From a virus, in the IMG/VR virus record IMGVR_UViG_3300036933_000006, positions 1 to 36,777 of that record: DNA of 36,777 nucleotides; one strand, written 5' to 3'. Positions 35,214 through 36,777 of the stretch are shown piece by piece. Each line of letters opens with the position of its first letter. Positions within the stretch are counted from its first letter, which is position 1. The translations under genes and the position numbers were made by a program. The notes beneath the pieces were generated by a model that was not told the DNA's origin, made no database searches, and saw only the letters and a list, made by a program, of their open reading frames with translations.

Positions 35214-35986
35214 TTGAATACCTCGTCTTGCTCGTCGTCTGTCGGGAACGCCCAGGTAGGCAGAATCAACTGCATCGGTTCGGGGAAGCGCATAGGCCAG
35301 CAACCGTTGGCGCGGCACTCAGCAACGGTCTTGAGCGCCTGCTGCACCTTGATCTCGCCCGTCCACAGAATCTCCGCGTTCAGTTCATAGACGGCCACCT
35401 CATGCGGCTCGGAGCTTTCGACGGCGATGAGATAGACCGCCACGTCCTGCGCCAGCCCCGAGTTATAGAAGGCCATCTGTCCGTGGTAGAGCATCTGGTC
35501 GCACTGGCGGCCGAAGATGCGCGGGTCAATATCGCGTGTCGTCTTCAGGTCAACGAGCGCCGAATCGGACAGCCAATCGAGGCGGCCTTTGCATTTCAGC
35601 CCCGTGTCGGTGTCCGTCCATTGGATAGTCTTTTCTGCCTCGCCTTTCTCAAGCAACGCAGCGGCTACAGGATGGCTTCTAACGGCGTCACGGATGCGGC
35701 AGGCAGTGTCGTACTGTTCCGGCTTCAGGATCGTCTTGTTGCCGACACTGGCGCAGTACGCGTCCCACTCTTTGCCGTAGCGCCTGCCGCCCTCCCATAC
35801 CGCGTATTCGGGCAAGAGCCGATCAGGTTCAAAGACAGCGGTATGTACGGCGCTGCCCAGGGTCATTGCGTCGGTCCTGGCCGGTGGGTTGTTGAGCGCG
35901 TGCAGGTATTTCTGCGGGCTGGTGCAGGCGTGTTTCAGTGTCGACCAGTTGACCGCATCGATCTTGGCGTAGGCGGCACAGTTCAT
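35210..35986 (-). CDS. RecE-like (PD-(D/E)XK) exonuclease
   Basis: The 258-residue product matches the RecE/exonuclease VIII-type phage family. Features are VNWSTLKHACTSPQKYLHAL near the start, TLGSAVHTAVFEPDRL, the core strand CKGRLDWLSDSALVDLKTTRD that supplies Asp and the D-x-K motif, and QMLYHGQMAFYNSGL (the QxxxY motif). It should digest one strand of double-stranded ends to expose 3-prime tails for annealing. The usual partner RecT-like annealing protein is not obvious; the gene transcribed just before it (35983-36450) belongs to a family often found next to such nucleases. Start and stop overlap with its neighbours. Confidence 0.85.
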   Translation of the reverse strand: MNCAAYAKIDAVNWSTLKHACTSPQKYLHALNNPPARTDAMTLGSAVHTAVFEPDRLLPEYAVWEGGRRYGKEWDAYCASVGNKTILKPEQYDTACRIRDAVRSHPVAAALLEKGEAEKTIQWTDTDTGLKCKGRLDWLSDSALVDLKTTRDIDPRIFGRQCDQMLYHGQMAFYNSGLAQDVAVYLIAVESSEPHEVAVYELNAEILWTGEIKVQQALKTVAECRANGCWPMRFPEPMQLILPTWAFPTDDEQDEVFK

Positions 35987-36450
35987 TGCTGCCCACCTTG
36001 CCGCGGCGTGACCGTCAACTGCTTATCGAACGGCTTACGCTTCCGGCCGCCCTTCATGTTGAGTTGGATCGGGATAGTCCGCGTCTCGGTCAGTTCCGGT
36101 GAACCCTTGACGCGGATACAGGGGTCTCCCTGATACGGCCCGGCGAGCTCCACTTTGTCTTCGCCGATGGTCAGCCAGTGACCGATCCAGCCCTCGAAGT
36201 CCTCGCCCCACATGGCATCTATCAGCATGCAGTTCGTGGTATTGGCCGCAAACGGTTTGCCCTTGCATCCGTCACCGAGCCGCTTCTCGACGTTAAGGAA
36301 ATAGATCAGGGCCTTACGGTCAGACTTGCCGCCCTCGCCCTCGAACGTCCCGCCCTCGACGCGTTCAATCTTCAGCGTCTGATGCTTGCCTTGCAGATCC
36401 GCAACGGTGAGCGTGTCAGAGCTGCCAACCAGCGTGCGCCAACTAGTCAT
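35983..36450 (-). CDS. Conserved phage protein of the recombination neighbourhood
   Basis: The 155-residue product begins MTSWRTLVGSSDTLTVADLQ. It contains TLKIERVEGGTFEGEGGKSD, ALIYFLNVEKRLGDGCKGKP, AANTTNCMLIDAMWGEDFEGWIGHWLTIGED, and a basic end. The pattern N-x-T-N-C-x-x-I-x-x-x-x-G-x-D-x-x-x-W-I-G is that of a widespread but uncharacterised phage family, commonly encoded beside RecE/RecT, single-strand-binding or exonuclease genes. It may bind DNA or assist annealing, which is inference from neighbourhood. Its ATG overlaps the previous stop (ATGA), and its stop overlaps the exonuclease start. Confidence 0.72.
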   Translation of the reverse strand: MTSWRTLVGSSDTLTVADLQGKHQTLKIERVEGGTFEGEGGKSDRKALIYFLNVEKRLGDGCKGKPFAANTTNCMLIDAMWGEDFEGWIGHWLTIGEDKVELAGPYQGDPCIRVKGSPELTETRTIPIQLNMKGGRKRKPFDKQLTVTPRQGGQQ

Positions 36451-36722
36451 GACGCCTCCCTCATATCCTCGAACCCCTCGCACCGCTCCGCACGTTCACG
36501 GCACCGGCGATAGTCCTTGTCGCTCCAGTTGAACGTACTGACCCGCGTCTGTTTGCGCTGGGAGCAAAACAGCTCCGTTGCGTGCCCGACCTTGCGCACC
36601 CGGAAGTGGCGGCACATGAGACAGCTCTTGCGCGTGTCTGCTTCGGCCTGGTCCATGTGCCCGAACGGTCGGAACAGGGCGGGCGAAGCGTCGATCTCCA
36701 AATAGGTTGCTTGTGAATCCAA
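36447..36722 (-). CDS. Small zinc-ribbon-like protein
   Basis: The 91-residue product starts with a TTG at 36722 preceded by AAGGA; an ATG 22 codons later is the alternative start (MDQAEAD). Cysteines in C-L-M-C-R-H-F (34-40), F-C-S-Q-R-K (52-57) and C-R-E-R-A-E-R-C-E-G-F (74-84) make a Cys-rich metal-binding fold seen in many small phage proteins. It is the first complete gene of the early operon in the window. Function unknown. Confidence 0.6.
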   Translation of the reverse strand: MDSQATYLEIDASPALFRPFGHMDQAEADTRKSCLMCRHFRVRKVGHATELFCSQRKQTRVSTFNWSDKDYRRCRERAERCEGFEDMREAS

Positions 36723-36777
36723 AGTCTCTTATCCTTTCCTTTGCTACGATTTCGGCGCGGCAAAGGTCGCTCTTATC
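36723..36777 (-). other. Window edge: leader of the first early gene and possible end of an upstream gene
   Basis: The last 55 bases hold the AAGGA ribosome site for the gene at 36722. On the minus strand one frame open at the edge reads IRATFAAPKS and stops with TAG at 36744-36746; it may be the end of a further upstream gene. No promoter is visible, so the early promoter lies outside the window. Confidence 0.3.

Overview
The window is a GC-rich stretch of a temperate-type, long-tailed, non-contractile (siphovirus-like) tailed phage or prophage. It holds an almost complete morphogenesis and lysis block plus most of an early/replication block. Apart from three small plus-strand genes at the left end, all genes lie on the minus strand and are read from right to left. 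They are tightly packed, with many ATGA, GTGA and TGATG start/stop overlaps and strong AGGAGG-type ribosome binding sites. The host is probably a GC-rich Gram-positive bacterium, perhaps an actinobacterium. The reasons are a DUF1906-type endolysin with a peptidoglycan-binding tail, an NlpC/P60 domain in the tape measure, no obvious two-membrane spanin pair, and a kinase domain related to the actinobacterial SCO1664-type family. The host cannot be fixed from sequence alone. No integrase, CI-like repressor, tRNA, CRISPR array or insertion sequence was found.

Layout in order of transcription (right to left). The early block (36722 to 26159) starts with small zinc-ribbon and hypothetical genes, a conserved recombination-neighbourhood protein and a RecE-like exonuclease. 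It continues with an SNF2-type helicase paired with a DNA methyltransferase, a RusA-like resolvase, several small hypotheticals, a PD-(D/E)XK nuclease, a replisome-organizer-like protein carrying two tandem repeats, and a primase-helicase. It ends with a 149-residue protein. Directly after that gene come a near-consensus promoter (26134-26162) and, about 40 bases downstream of the expected start of transcription, a strong intrinsic terminator (26063-26089). This resembles lambda Q/pR'/tR' late control.

A patchy region of HNH-like, truncated and hypothetical genes (26015 to 23982) follows, then a repeat-rich non-coding segment (23761-23981) that is a candidate packaging site. The late block then runs small and large terminase, portal, MuF-like minor head protein, protease-scaffold, major capsid, decoration-like protein, connectors, major tail protein, frameshifted tail assembly chaperones, tape measure, distal tail protein, Gp37-like baseplate protein, small tail proteins, a coiled-coil membrane protein, endolysin, papain-like protease and holin.

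The left end (1-1230) has its own consensus promoter and three plus-strand genes: an unknown, an excisionase-like DNA-binding protein and a lipoprotein. They form a moron-like unit that meets the late operon at a bidirectional terminator. A 22-base direct repeat 2180 bases apart and a broken second copy of the DNA-binding gene bracket this unit plus the holin and papain-like protease.

The most striking feature is the portal protein. After its portal domain it carries about 200 extra residues that keep all the catalytic landmarks of a PI3/4-kinase-like (SCO1664-type) kinase, which would put roughly a dozen kinase domains at the DNA exit vertex of each virion.
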